From: Rikenellaceae bacterium
Lineage (GTDB): Bacteria; Bacteroidota; Bacteroidia; Bacteroidales; Rikenellaceae
Reading direction: 5' to 3'
DNA: 64,000 bases
Assembly: GCA_015060065.1 (NCBI GenBank)
Contig: SUZF01000011.1
Location: 1-64,000, forward strand
Below the pieces are notes generated by a model that saw only the letters and a list, made by a program, of their open reading frames with translations, was not told the DNA's origin and did no database searches. Position numbers and translations under genes: made by a program. Below, piece after piece: positions 45,417 through 54,789 of this stretch (positions within the stretch are counted from its first letter, which is position 1; every line of letters begins with the position of its first letter).

Positions 45417-46232
45417 TTATTTTGAAGTGTTGAGAACAATGGTTGTTACGAGTGTTGCTACACTGACAAGTGTGCTGACAATCGAAATCCAGAACGAGCG
45501 GTTCTGGTTGATTTCGGCATTCGCAGACTTGTAGCGGTTAGGCTTGACATAGACTACGTCGTTGGGTTGTAGGTGGTAGAAGGGCGACGCGAGTGTCTCC
45601 TTCTTGCGCAGGTCGAGGTAATTTACGACCGACTTGCCGTCAATCTTGCGGATTACAGCCACAGCATCACGCTCGCCATAGATGGTCATATCGCCAGCCA
45701 TTGCAAGCGCATCGAGGATTGTTATCTCGTCGCGCACAACGTCGAACTGACCCGGACGTGTAACCTCGCCCATAACCGTAATCTTCATATCCGCAAACTG
45801 CACATTGACAATCGGGTCGGAGATGTATTTGCCTTCGCGAATCTTCTCGGCAATTGCGAGAGCCAACTCATTGCGGGTCTTGCCGCTGCACTCTATATCG
45901 CCAATGATAGGCATTTCGAGTTTGCCGTCAGGTCGCACTGTGCGGGTTTGCAACGACATATCGCCATTTGCCGAGGTGGTGTAAGCCTTCTCGGAGTGTG
46001 CAAGAGCGTTGTACGCAACGCCCGAATTGAACGGTGATGCCAACTCCGGATTCTTGCTCGTGACGATGATTTTCAATCGGTCATTGGGCTTGATGCGGAC
46101 TTCGTAGTTCTCCGCCATCTTGATAATTTCATTCTGCTCGAAGTCTTGCAAATAGACGACCTTCTTCTGGACGTTGCACGAACAGAGTACGGCAACCGAG
46201 AAGAGAGCAACGATTTTGGTAAATGTTTTCAT
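45417..46232 (-). CDS. Polysaccharide export lipoprotein (Wza type)
   Basis: 271 residues with lipobox LCSC near residue 19. Poly_export domain (YEVRIKPNDRLKIIV) followed by an SLBB domain (VMGEVTRPGQFDV, ILDALAMAGDMTIYG). The C-terminal hydrophobic segment WISIVSTLVSVATLVTTIV could form the outer-membrane helix barrel, as in Wza. It forms the export channel with the Wzc-type kinase. First gene of the operon, with a ~100-nt leader containing GC-rich inverted segments. Confidence 0.93.
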   Translation of the reverse strand: MKTFTKIVALFSVAVLCSCNVQKKVVYLQDFEQNEIIKMAENYEVRIKPNDRLKIIVTSKNPELASPFNSGVAYNALAHSEKAYTTSANGDMSLQTRTVRPDGKLEMPIIGDIECSGKTRNELALAIAEKIREGKYISDPIVNVQFADMKITVMGEVTRPGQFDVVRDEITILDALAMAGDMTIYGERDAVAVIRKIDGKSVVNYLDLRKKETLASPFYHLQPNDVVYVKPNRYKSANAEINQNRSFWISIVSTLVSVATLVTTIVLNTSK

Positions 46233-46339
46233 TAAATGTTTTGTATTATTGTTTTATCTACTTGTCGCAGTGGATTATACATGCGCGAGCGATACTCCTT
46301 ACACAAGGTGTGCGCATACGCGCGAGTGTATAAATCGTA

Positions 46340-46347
46340 CAAAGATA
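46340..46347 (-). promoter_or_regulatory. Promoter -7 box of the polysaccharide export operon
   Basis: TATCTTTG on the minus strand with TTGG about 20 bp upstream. It gives a leader of about 100 nt before ATG 46232, and the leader holds alternating GCGCGAG/GTGTGCGC-type segments that could fold. Confidence 0.65.
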
Positions 46348-46430
46348 ACTCTTTGGTGTGACTTTTCCAAGAGTATTGCGATAATTTTGAGAAAATCTCA
46401 TCCGATAGTCGTAAGTTCGGGGAATATTAT

Positions 46431-46438
46431 TACTTTTG
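46431..46438 (+). promoter_or_regulatory. -7 box of the GH13 gene
   Basis: TACTTTTG, 20 bp before ATG 46459. It rules out the longer frame that starts at 46174 inside the export gene on the other strand. Confidence 0.55.
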
Positions 46439-46458
46439 GTGCGACAAAACAAGACTTT

Positions 46459-47745
46459 ATGAGCAATAACCCTCTGACTACGGATTGGGGACACGCTGTC
46501 CTCTATGAGATGAATATCCGCCAACTTACGCCCGAAGGAACTTTTGTGGCGGCCACCAAACACCTTGCGTTTTTGCGTGATATGGGTGTTGATGTGGTAT
46601 GGGTTATGCCACTGTATCCCATTGGTCGTGAGGGTCGTAAAGGCTCACTTGGCTCCTATTACTCGGTGCAGGATTACTGCGCTGTGAATCCTGAATTTGG
46701 TACGATTGAGGAGTTTGATGCCTTGGTTGCCGAGGCTCACAGACTCGGAATGAAAGTATTGCTCGATTGGGTTGCCAACCACACTGCTCGTGATGCGCGT
46801 TGGCTGCGCGAAAAACCCTACGATTGGTACGAGCGTGATGCGCAGGGTGCGGCTGCTGTGCCGTGGGATTGGAGCGATACGGCTAAATTGAACTATGCCA
46901 ATCGAGAGGTTTGGCAGGGTCAGATTGATGCAATGCTCTACTGGATTAAGAATCACGCTGTTGATGGTTTTCGTTGCGATATGGCAATGCTGGTTCCGGT
47001 GGAGTTTTGGCAGGAGGTCTCTGCTGCTCTTCACGCAGTAAAGCCTGATGTTTTCATGCTTGCCGAGGCGGAGGAACAAAATCTCTTCGACCGAGCATTT
47101 GATGCCTGCTACGGCTGGGAGGTGCATCATCTTTTGTGCGATATTGCGCAAGGTAAGTGTCGTGTGGATGCGCTGCGTGGTTGGCTTTATGCCGATAGGG
47201 AACGATATCCGCAACATCCTCTGCGAATGATGTTTACTTCTAACCACGACGAAAATTCGTGGAGTGGTAGCGAGTTCTCGCGTTTGGGCGATGCTGTGCG
47301 AGTGATGGCGGCTTTGACATTTGTGCTGCCGTACTCTTTGCCGTTGATTTATACGGGTCAGGAGGTGGGATATGACCACTCATTTGAGTTCTTCGACCGC
47401 GACCCTCTGCCATCTCTTGCGCCTAATGAGTGGAGTAGTTTTTACCGCCGACTGACAACGCTTAAACACTGCTCGAAGGCTCTCGATTCGAGTGCTGACG
47501 GTGGTACGTTTGTCGAGATTCGTAATAATGCCGAGGATTGCCTGATGACCTTTGTTCGCGAGAAGGATGGTAGTAGGGTGGTGTGCGTGATGAATGTATC
47601 TCCATGGAGTATTCATACTGACTATTATACAGGCATTTACGCAGGAAATTACCGCGACGCCATGACGAATGAAGAGTTCGTTCTGCCGGAACATGTTGAG
47701 CGAGATATGGCTCCGTGGGAGTTCTTTGTTTTGCACAATCTTTAA
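46459..47745 (+). CDS. Intracellular alpha-amylase family (GH13) protein
   Basis: 428 residues counted from MSNNPLTTDWGHAV; no signal peptide, so cytoplasmic. The four GH13 regions are present: DWVANHTA (I), GFRCDMAM with the nucleophile Asp (II), LAEAEEQN with the acid/base Glu (III), and TSNHDENS with the third carboxylate (IV). Acts on alpha-glucans or oligosaccharides, perhaps glycogen turnover. The promoter is divergent from that of the polysaccharide export operon. Confidence 0.92.
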   Translation: MSNNPLTTDWGHAVLYEMNIRQLTPEGTFVAATKHLAFLRDMGVDVVWVMPLYPIGREGRKGSLGSYYSVQDYCAVNPEFGTIEEFDALVAEAHRLGMKVLLDWVANHTARDARWLREKPYDWYERDAQGAAAVPWDWSDTAKLNYANREVWQGQIDAMLYWIKNHAVDGFRCDMAMLVPVEFWQEVSAALHAVKPDVFMLAEAEEQNLFDRAFDACYGWEVHHLLCDIAQGKCRVDALRGWLYADRERYPQHPLRMMFTSNHDENSWSGSEFSRLGDAVRVMAALTFVLPYSLPLIYTGQEVGYDHSFEFFDRDPLPSLAPNEWSSFYRRLTTLKHCSKALDSSADGGTFVEIRNNAEDCLMTFVREKDGSRVVCVMNVSPWSIHTDYYTGIYAGNYRDAMTNEEFVLPEHVERDMAPWEFFVLHNL

Positions 47746-48073
47746 TTTTGTTATAAAATAAAATATTGTTAGTTGAACAGTGTCTGCTCGGCTATCTCTC
47801 CACATCTGTTTCGGATGCTTGTTTCGGGTGTTCTGAATGGGTTGTGGTATTGATGCTTTGTGTATGATTGTGTCGGGTGTGCTCTTTTGTTGATTCTTTT
47901 GGATTTTTGAGAGTAGGACTTTTTTTGACTTTTTTGGGTGTCGATACCTATATAAATAACAAATTGTTAATAACTTCTTTGCCGAAAATTGGGTAGGTTG
48001 CGATAAAATCCGTAAAATTGCAGGTTGAATTATATCGCCTTACGGGAATTTGAATTTTATTTGAAGAAAAAAT
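47746..48073. other. Intergenic region, T-rich on the plus strand
   Basis: No gene or terminator hairpin was recognised between the GH13 and acyltransferase genes. The strand is unusually T/G-rich and becomes AT-rich before 48074. No exact TAnnTTTG box with a TTTG 20 bp upstream was found, so the acyltransferase promoter is unlocated. Confidence 0.4.
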
Positions 48074-48799
48074 ATGTTTACACTTTTATTTGCAATCTAC
48101 ACATTTGTCATCTGTACGGTGATGCTGTTGCTTTCGGTTGTGGCGTTTGTACTAACGGTGCCGTTTGACAAGCAACGCAAGGTTGTGCATGAGTTATCGC
48201 GAGCGTTGGTCTATATGTTCGTTATGGTACCGCCTATGTGGAGACGCAGGGTAGAGGGTTTGGAGCATATCGAGAAGGATAAACCCTATGTTATCGTTAT
48301 TAACCACCAGTCGATGGTTGATATTATGATGCTCTATCTGGTGCCGATGATCTTTCGTTGGGTAAGCAAGCGCGAGGCGTATCGTATCCCGTTTATTGGT
48401 CGTTTTCTGTTGCTGCATGGCGATATAACCATCGACCGTAAGCAGGGTTCGAAGGCTATGCGCAAGGTTATGGAGAAGGGTCAGATGTGGCTCGGCCGCG
48501 GTGTGTCGGTGTCGATGTTCCCGGAGGGTACGCGCTCGAAAGATGGCGAGATTCATCGTTTCAAGGCAGGAGCCTTTGCTCTGGCAAAAGAGGCGGGTGT
48601 GGGTATTCTGCCCGTGGTTATGGATGGCTCAACGACGATGTTTAAGCCCTCGATGATGGTTAATTGGCGCAATGAGTTTGTAATCCGCGTATTGCCTCCT
48701 GTGACGGCAGAAGAGGTGGCGCAGACAGACCAGAGCGAACTTATGGAGCAGGTGCGAGAAAGGATGGTCGATGCACTTGCAGAGATTAGGAAAAAGTAA
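48074..48799 (+). CDS. plsC: 1-acyl-sn-glycerol-3-phosphate acyltransferase
   Basis: 241 residues. An N-terminal hydrophobic stretch is followed by the acyltransferase motifs NHQSMVD (H-x4-D) near residue 77 and FPEGTRS near residue 150. Adds the second acyl chain to lysophosphatidate at the inner membrane in phospholipid synthesis. Specificity for ornithine lipid or other lysolipids cannot be excluded. The 143-bp gap to parE holds AATTTAAGG/AATTCCCTAA-type short repeats. Confidence 0.9.
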   Translation: MFTLLFAIYTFVICTVMLLLSVVAFVLTVPFDKQRKVVHELSRALVYMFVMVPPMWRRRVEGLEHIEKDKPYVIVINHQSMVDIMMLYLVPMIFRWVSKREAYRIPFIGRFLLLHGDITIDRKQGSKAMRKVMEKGQMWLGRGVSVSMFPEGTRSKDGEIHRFKAGAFALAKEAGVGILPVVMDGSTTMFKPSMMVNWRNEFVIRVLPPVTAEEVAQTDQSELMEQVRERMVDALAEIRKK

Positions 48800-48942
48800 T
48801 TTATGATTAAGTGGCTGATTTATAGCGTTTAAGGAATTTAAGGGGTTTGAAGAGTTGAGGATTGATTCTCTAAACTCCCTAATTGCCCCGAATTCCCTAA
48901 TTTCACAATTAAACAGCCAACGGCTAATGGCAAAATAAATAA

Positions 48943-50808
48943 ATGGCAGAACTGAATACAAACAAGGCCGCTACGGCAAACTATGGCGATGATGATATCA
49001 AGACCCTCTCTCCGCGAGAGCATCTTCGTCTGCGCCCGGGTATGTATGTAGGAACCATCGGTGACGGCTCGTTGCCCGACGAGGCTCTCTATGTGCTTAT
49101 CAAGGAGGTTATCGACAACTCGATTGACGAGTTCATTATGGGCGTGGGTAAGCGTATCGAGATTGAGGTTAGGGATAACGTAATCTCGGTGCGTGACTAC
49201 GGACGCGGTATTCCGCTCAACTCACTCGCTGCGGCAGTGAGCCAGATGAATACGGGCGCAAAGTACGATGGCGAAGCATTCAAGAAGACGGTAGGTCTGA
49301 ATGGTGTGGGTGTGAAGGCGGTAAACTACCTCTCGTCGGAGTTCACGGCACGCGCGGTGCGCGATGGCGAGGCTCGCACGGTAACCTTCGCGCAGGGCTT
49401 GGAGCAGTCCGATAAGTGGGAGAGCGGTGTGAATGAGAAGAATGGTACCTTCATCTCGTATAAGGTCGATAGCGAGATTTTCGGCTCATATACCTACAAT
49501 ATGGAGTATATCGAGCAGCGCATACGCAACTACTCCTACCTCAATCCGGGACTTACGCTGGTGCTGAATGGCGAGAGTTACACCTCGAAGAACGGTCTGC
49601 TTGACCTGCTGAACGAGAATATGACCGAGGAGCCGCTCTACGCTCCCATACACCTTGTGGGCGAGGATATCGAGGTGGTGATTACTCACGGCACGGGCTA
49701 TGGCGAGAACTACTACTCGTTTGTGAATGGTCAGCACACGATTCACGGAGGTACGCATCAGGCGGCATTCCGCGAAGCGGTGGCAAAGACTATCAAGGAG
49801 TTCTACCACAAGGATTACGACCCGTCGGATGTCCGCACGTCGATTGTGGCTGCGGTGGCAATCAAGGTTGCAGATCCGCAGTTCGAGAATCAGCCCAAGA
49901 CCAAGTTCGGCTCGAAGGAGGCGATGCCGGGTGTGACGATACGCTCATTTGTGGGCGACTTCCTCGCGAAGCACCTCGACGACTATCTGCATAAACATCC
50001 CGAAACGGCACAGACTCTCCAAAAGAAGATTGTCGAGAACGAGAAGGAGCGCAAGGCTATATCGGGAATCCAGAAGAAGGCTCGCGAGACGGCAAAGAAG
50101 GTGTCGCTCAACAACCGCAAACTGCGCGATTGTAAGATTCACTTTACCGATAAGCACGAGTTGGCGGAGCAGTCAATGATTTTTATTACCGAGGGTAACT
50201 CGGCATCAGGCTCAATTACGGCAAGCCGCGATGTGCGCACGCAGGCGGTCTTCTCGCTGCGAGGAAAGCCCCTGAACTGCTTTGGGCTTACGAAGAAGGT
50301 TGTCTATGAGAACGAGGAGTTTAACCTGTTGCAGGCGGCACTCAATATCGAGGAGGATATGGCTAACCTGCGCTACAATAAGGTTATCATCGCAACCGAT
50401 GCCGATGTGGATGGTATGCACATCCGTCTGCTGATGACGGCATTCTTCCTGCAATTCTTCCCTGATGTGATTCGCAGTGGTCACCTCTTTATTCTGCAAA
50501 CACCTCTGTTCCGTGTGCGTAACAAGAAGGAGACCCACTACTGTTACTCGGAGGAGGAGCGTGTGGCGGCAATCGAGCGATGCGGAGCGAATGCCGAGAT
50601 TACGCGATTCAAAGGTTTGGGAGAGATTTCGGCTGATGAGTTCAAGGAGTTTATCGGCGAGAATATGCGTTTGGATAAGGTGCGCCTGACGAAGGATGAC
50701 CCGATTCACGACCTGCTGTCGTTCTATATGGGTAAGAATACCTTCGAGCGACAGAACTTTATTATCAATAACCTGCGAATAGAGGAAGATTTGGTTGAAG
50801 ATAATTGA
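48943..50808 (+). CDS. parE: DNA topoisomerase IV subunit B
   Basis: 621 residues. GHKL ATPase: [52 protein letters not shown] and [14 protein letters not shown] with the Mg-binding Asp residues. Length and the [15 protein letters not shown] segment favour ParE over GyrB, as does parC next door. Decatenates chromosomes. Its last codons and stop (GATAATTGA) lie at the start of an AATTGACA-type repeat tract, so the C-terminus may be repeat-derived. Confidence 0.93.
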   Translation: MAELNTNKAATANYGDDDIKTLSPREHLRLRPGMYVGTIGDGSLPDEALYVLIKEVIDNSIDEFIMGVGKRIEIEVRDNVISVRDYGRGIPLNSLAAAVSQMNTGAKYDGEAFKKTVGLNGVGVKAVNYLSSEFTARAVRDGEARTVTFAQGLEQSDKWESGVNEKNGTFISYKVDSEIFGSYTYNMEYIEQRIRNYSYLNPGLTLVLNGESYTSKNGLLDLLNENMTEEPLYAPIHLVGEDIEVVITHGTGYGENYYSFVNGQHTIHGGTHQAAFREAVAKTIKEFYHKDYDPSDVRTSIVAAVAIKVADPQFENQPKTKFGSKEAMPGVTIRSFVGDFLAKHLDDYLHKHPETAQTLQKKIVENEKERKAISGIQKKARETAKKVSLNNRKLRDCKIHFTDKHELAEQSMIFITEGNSASGSITASRDVRTQAVFSLRGKPLNCFGLTKKVVYENEEFNLLQAALNIEEDMANLRYNKVIIATDADVDGMHIRLLMTAFFLQFFPDVIRSGHLFILQTPLFRVRNKKETHYCYSEEERVAAIERCGANAEITRFKGLGEISADEFKEFIGENMRLDKVRLTKDDPIHDLLSFYMGKNTFERQNFIINNLRIEEDLVEDN

Positions 50809-50811
50809 CAA

Positions 50812-51018
50812 CCGACGCTGCGGAGCGAGAGCAGAGGCTGCTTGCAGACTATGCCGAGCCGCGAGGAGGAAAAGCCTCCGAAGGAGGGTTAATTGACAAT
50901 TGATAATTGATAATTGATAATTGTGAACCGACGCTGCGGAGCGAGAGTAGAGGCTGCTTGCAGACTATGCCGAGCCGCGAGGAGGAAAAGCCTCCGAAGG
51001 AGGGTTAATTGTGAATTG
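50812..51018 (+). repeat. Two tandem ~80-bp repeats between parE and parC
   Basis: Copy A 50812-50889 and copy B 50928-51006 are nearly identical, each ending in a CCTCC-GAA-GGAGG hairpin and followed by AATTGA(C)A/AATTGTGAA units. The unit also contains CTGC-TT-GCAG. The same family occurs at 54517-54765 (three copies) and inverted at 58256-58335. No long open frame crosses all copies consistently. Confidence 0.85.
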
Positions 51019-51026
51019 TTTTGCTA

Positions 51027-53915
51027 ATGGCTAACAAGAATATGTTGGAAGAAAAAGATATACAGAACGAAGAGATTGAGCAGTCTGCCGCAATCGAGCA
51101 ACCTGCCGAGCCTGCACATTTGAGCAAGTTCGAGAAACTTACCTCGGAGGATAGTATCCGTAAATTGACGGGTATGTACAAGACGTGGTTCTTGGACTAT
51201 GCCTCGTATGTTATTCTGGAACGAGCCGTACCTCATATCGAGGATGGTTTGAAGCCTGTACAGCGTCGTATTCTGCATGCTATGAAGTGTGTAGATGACG
51301 GTCGCTACAATAAGGTGGCAAATATCGTGGGTCAGACGATGCAGTACCACCCGCACGGAGACGCCTCCATCAAGGATGCGTTGGTGCAGTTGGGACAGAA
51401 GGATTTGCTGGTCGATTGTCAGGGTAACTGGGGTAATATCCTTACGGGTGACGATGCCGCGGCTGCCCGATATATCGAGGCTCGACTGTCGAAGTTTGCC
51501 TTGGAGGTGGTCTATAACAAGAAAACTACCGAATGGATGCGCTCGTATGACGGACGTAACGAGGAGCCGGTGACACTGCCCGTGAAGTTCCCGTTGCTGC
51601 TGGCGCAGGGTGCGGATGGTATCGCTGTGGGCTTGGCGTCGAAGATTCTGCCGCACAACTTCAACGAGTTGATTTCGGCTTGTATCGCCCATCTGCGCGG
51701 GGAGGATTTTCAACTCTATCCCGATTTCCCGACGGGAGGTATGATTGACGTGAGCCGCTATAATGACGGTCTGCGTGGTGGTGCCGTGAAGGTGCGTGCC
51801 AAGATTTCGAAGATTGATAAGCGCACACTTGCAATTACCGAGATTCCCTACTCGACTACGACCGAGTCGCTCAAAGAGTCGATTATCAAGGCTAACGAGA
51901 AGGGTAAAATCAAGATTCGCAAAGTTGATGATAATACCGCCGAGAAGGTCGAGATTGTTATTCAGGTGGCACCGGATGAGTCGTCGGATAGAACTATCGA
52001 TGCTCTCTATGCCTTTACCGATTGTGAGGTGTCAATCTCGCCCAATTCGTGCGTGATTTGTGATGAGAAGCCTGTGTTTATGGGCGTGAGCGAGATTTTA
52101 CGTCGCTCGGCAGAGCATACCAAAGCCCTCTTGGGTAGTGAGTTGGAGATTAAACTCGGCGAATTGAATGAGGCTTGGCATGCAGCATCTTTGGAGAAGA
52201 TTTTTATCGAGAACAAACTCTACCAACTTATCGAGGGTTGCAAGTCGCGTGAGGCGGCTTATGCTGCGGTAGATAAGGGCTTGGAGCCGTTCAAGAAAGT
52301 GCTTAAACGCGAAGTGACATTGGAGGATGTTCAGCGACTTACCGAGTTGAAGTTCATCCGTATCTCGCGCTACGATGCCGATAAGGCGGATAACGAAATC
52401 AAGCAGATTGAGGCTGATATCAAGCAGACAAAGGGCTATCTGGCGCACCTTACCGACTATGCGGTGGCTTACTACGAGCGTATCCGCGACAAGTATGGCA
52501 AGGGACGTGAGCGTCGCACCGAGATTCGTGAGTTCGACAATATCGAGGCAACAAAGGTTGCGGTGTCGAATGCTAAACTCTATGTCGATAGGGCAGAGGG
52601 CTTCTTCGGCATCGGCAAGTCGATGAAGGATGCGGAGTTTGTCTGCGACTGCTCGGATATCGATGATGTGATTGTTATCTTGAAGGATGGTCGCTACGTC
52701 ATTACGAAGGTCAGCGACAAGGCATTCTTCGATAAGGGTATATATTATATAGGTGTCTTCAAACGTAATGATGAGCGAACAATCTATAACCTGCTCTATC
52801 GTGACGGCAAGAATGGACCTATAATGATGAAACGATGTGCTATCAAGGCAATTACGCGCGATAAGGAGTACAACCTCACAAAGGGAACGCCCAAGAGCGA
52901 CCTGCTCTACCTGACGGTTAATCCCAATGGCGAGGCGGAGGTGTTGAAGGTCTATTTCAAGCCACGCCCGCGCTTGAAGAAACTGATTGTCGATTTAGAC
53001 TTCTCGACCCTTGCAATTAAGGGACGTCAGAGTCAGGGTAACCTCTTCTCGCGCTACGGCATCCATAAGATTGTCCTCAAAGAGCGTGGAACATCGACGC
53101 TGGCAGGGCAGAATATCTGGTTTGATGAGGATATTCACCGCCTCAACACCGACGGCAGGGGTATGTTGCTCGGAGAGTTCAAGGGCGATGACAAGATAGT
53201 TGTCTGGACCTCGAAGAATCAATACTATATCACGGGTTATGACGTGCAGCAACACTTCCCCGACGATACGGTGCTGGTGCAGAAGTTCGAGGCAGATAAG
53301 GTCTATTCACTCTGCTATTTCGATGGTACACAGGGCTACTACTATATGAAACGCTTTGCCCTCGAATCGAGCGATAAGATGCAGTTCTTCCTTGACGAGG
53401 ATGGCTCGTGCAGGTTTATCTGCGTTACGGATAAGGCAGGAGCCAAGTTGCAGATTACCTATAAGGGTGCGCACGCAACACGACCTGCGGATGAGATTGA
53501 TGTGGATGAGTTTGTGGGCGTTAAGAGTCATAGGGCAAAGGGTAAGCGACTGACAACTTACGATGTCGATACGCTGACATTTATCGAGCCGGAAGAACCG
53601 GAGATGCCCGAAGATGTAGAGGATGCAGATGTTGCAGATGTTGCAGATGTTGCAGATGTTGCAGATGTTGCAGATGTTGCAGATGTTGCAGAGCAGCCCG
53701 AAGTGACGACAGACGCGACCACTCCGACAGCAGAGCCGAAGGCAGCAAAGGCGGCAAAGGGAGCCGAGAGTGTTTCGATGCCAACGCTCGATATCTCGGA
53801 TGTGCTTGATGATAAGGATGTTGTTCCCTTGTCGAATGGTATAAAAATCGAGATTGAACGCCCTCATAATGAGTTGGACGATATGATTGACCCGGAGCAG
53901 TTGAATCTCTTTTAG
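51027..53915 (+). CDS. parC: DNA topoisomerase IV subunit A with a 9-bp tandem repeat
   Basis: 963 residues counted from ATG 51027; a TTG six bases earlier is less likely. Breakage-reunion domain with catalytic Tyr in AAAARYIEARLS, after DGLKPVQRRILHAMK and QYHPHGDASI. The C-terminal domain lacks a classical GyrA box, fitting ParC. Seven exact copies of GCAGATGTT (53625-53687) encode (ADV)n in the acidic tail after the folded part. The 9-bp period preserves the frame. It ends 16 bp before aroK. Confidence 0.94.
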   Translation: MANKNMLEEKDIQNEEIEQSAAIEQPAEPAHLSKFEKLTSEDSIRKLTGMYKTWFLDYASYVILERAVPHIEDGLKPVQRRILHAMKCVDDGRYNKVANIVGQTMQYHPHGDASIKDALVQLGQKDLLVDCQGNWGNILTGDDAAAARYIEARLSKFALEVVYNKKTTEWMRSYDGRNEEPVTLPVKFPLLLAQGADGIAVGLASKILPHNFNELISACIAHLRGEDFQLYPDFPTGGMIDVSRYNDGLRGGAVKVRAKISKIDKRTLAITEIPYSTTTESLKESIIKANEKGKIKIRKVDDNTAEKVEIVIQVAPDESSDRTIDALYAFTDCEVSISPNSCVICDEKPVFMGVSEILRRSAEHTKALLGSELEIKLGELNEAWHAASLEKIFIENKLYQLIEGCKSREAAYAAVDKGLEPFKKVLKREVTLEDVQRLTELKFIRISRYDADKADNEIKQIEADIKQTKGYLAHLTDYAVAYYERIRDKYGKGRERRTEIREFDNIEATKVAVSNAKLYVDRAEGFFGIGKSMKDAEFVCDCSDIDDVIVILKDGRYVITKVSDKAFFDKGIYYIGVFKRNDERTIYNLLYRDGKNGPIMMKRCAIKAITRDKEYNLTKGTPKSDLLYLTVNPNGEAEVLKVYFKPRPRLKKLIVDLDFSTLAIKGRQSQGNLFSRYGIHKIVLKERGTSTLAGQNIWFDEDIHRLNTDGRGMLLGEFKGDDKIVVWTSKNQYYITGYDVQQHFPDDTVLVQKFEADKVYSLCYFDGTQGYYYMKRFALESSDKMQFFLDEDGSCRFICVTDKAGAKLQITYKGAHATRPADEIDVDEFVGVKSHRAKGKRLTTYDVDTLTFIEPEEPEMPEDVEDADVADVADVADVADVADVADVAEQPEVTTDATTPTAEPKAAKAAKGAESVSMPTLDISDVLDDKDVVPLSNGIKIEIERPHNELDDMIDPEQLNLF
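53625..53687 (+). repeat. In-frame 9-bp tandem repeat in parC (7 copies)
   Basis: Exact copies of GCAGATGTT encode Ala-Asp-Val. Slippage would change the tail length in steps of three residues without a frameshift. Confidence 0.95.
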
Positions 53916-53931
53916 GGATTTTAATTGAAAA

Positions 53932-54459
53932 ATGAAACTCTTTTTGGTCGGATATATGGGGTGCGGAAAAAGCACTACGGGTCGTAGGGTGGCTCGCAGG
54001 CTTGGCGTTGCGTATGTCGATACCGATGCCATGATTGAGCAGCGTGAGGGCGCAAGTGTGACCGATATATTCCACTATGAGGGCGAAGAGTATTTTCGCG
54101 AGGTAGAGCGTGAGGTGCTGGCGGAAATTATTGAGAAAGAGGATGATATGATTATCTCCACGGGAGGAGGATTGCCCACGTGGAGTGATAATATGGAGCA
54201 GATGAATCGCGCGGGAGTGACGGTGTGGATAGACCGCTCGGCAGAGCAAACAGCAAAGCGACTATCTCCATACGGACGGCAGAAAAGACCCAAACTGCGC
54301 GGATTGAGCGACGAGGAGTTGGTGGAGTTTATGCAACGCAATATGGCGGAGCGCAGGGCGTTCTATTCGCAGGCTCAACACCATATCGAGGTTGATACAT
54401 TGAGCGACTACGAACTCTCGGACAGAGTAGGAGAGATTTTTAACGAGGCAAAAATTTAA
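53932..54459 (+). CDS. aroK: Shikimate kinase
   Basis: 175 residues, P-loop GYMGCGKSTTGRRVA, with DTDAMIEQREG (shikimate-binding Asp) and STGGGLPTW (GGG loop). Phosphorylates shikimate in the aromatic amino-acid pathway. Start MKLFLVGYMG. It follows parC by 16 bp and precedes a 330-bp repeat tract. Confidence 0.95.
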   Translation: MKLFLVGYMGCGKSTTGRRVARRLGVAYVDTDAMIEQREGASVTDIFHYEGEEYFREVEREVLAEIIEKEDDMIISTGGGLPTWSDNMEQMNRAGVTVWIDRSAEQTAKRLSPYGRQKRPKLRGLSDEELVEFMQRNMAERRAFYSQAQHHIEVDTLSDYELSDRVGEIFNEAKI

Positions 54460-54516
54460 TTGAAAATTGATAATTGAAAATTGATAATTTTTTGCTATTG
54501 GATATTTAATTGTGAA

Positions 54517-54789
54517 CCGACGAACGAAGCAATGGGGAGAGGCTGCTTGCAGACTATCCCTTGCAAGGAGGAGGAAAAGACCCCGAAGGGGGATTACCCG
54601 ACACTGCGGAGCGAGTGCAGAGGCTGCTTGCAGACTATGCCGAGCCGCGAGGAGGAAAAGACTTTGAAAGAGGCTTAATTGTGAACCGACGCTGCGGAGC
54701 GAGAGCAGAGGCTGCTTGCAGACTATGCCGAACCGCGAGGAGGAAAAGACCCCGAAGGGGGATTAATTGATAATTGATAATTGATAATT
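54517..54789 (+). repeat. Three ~80-bp repeats between aroK and murI
   Basis: Copies at 54517-54595 (diverged centre), 54598-54677 and 54686-54765, same family as 50812-51006. The terminal hairpins are CCCC-GAA-GGGG, CTTT-GAA-AGAG and CCCC-GAA-GGGG. AATTGATAATTGTGAATTG units fill 54762-54798 and supply the murI start. Nothing else was recognised between the two genes. Confidence 0.85.

Noticed and set aside
46174..46458. N-terminal extension of the GH13 gene with an apparent hydrophobic segment
   Set aside because: It lies inside the export gene on the other strand and upstream of the -7 box at 46431; GH13 homology begins after ATG 46459.
53307..54032. 241-codon minus-strand frame with NIC repeats opposite parC
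   Set aside because: The repeats are the complement of the parC 9-bp tandem; the frame spans the parC-aroK junction on the opposite strand.
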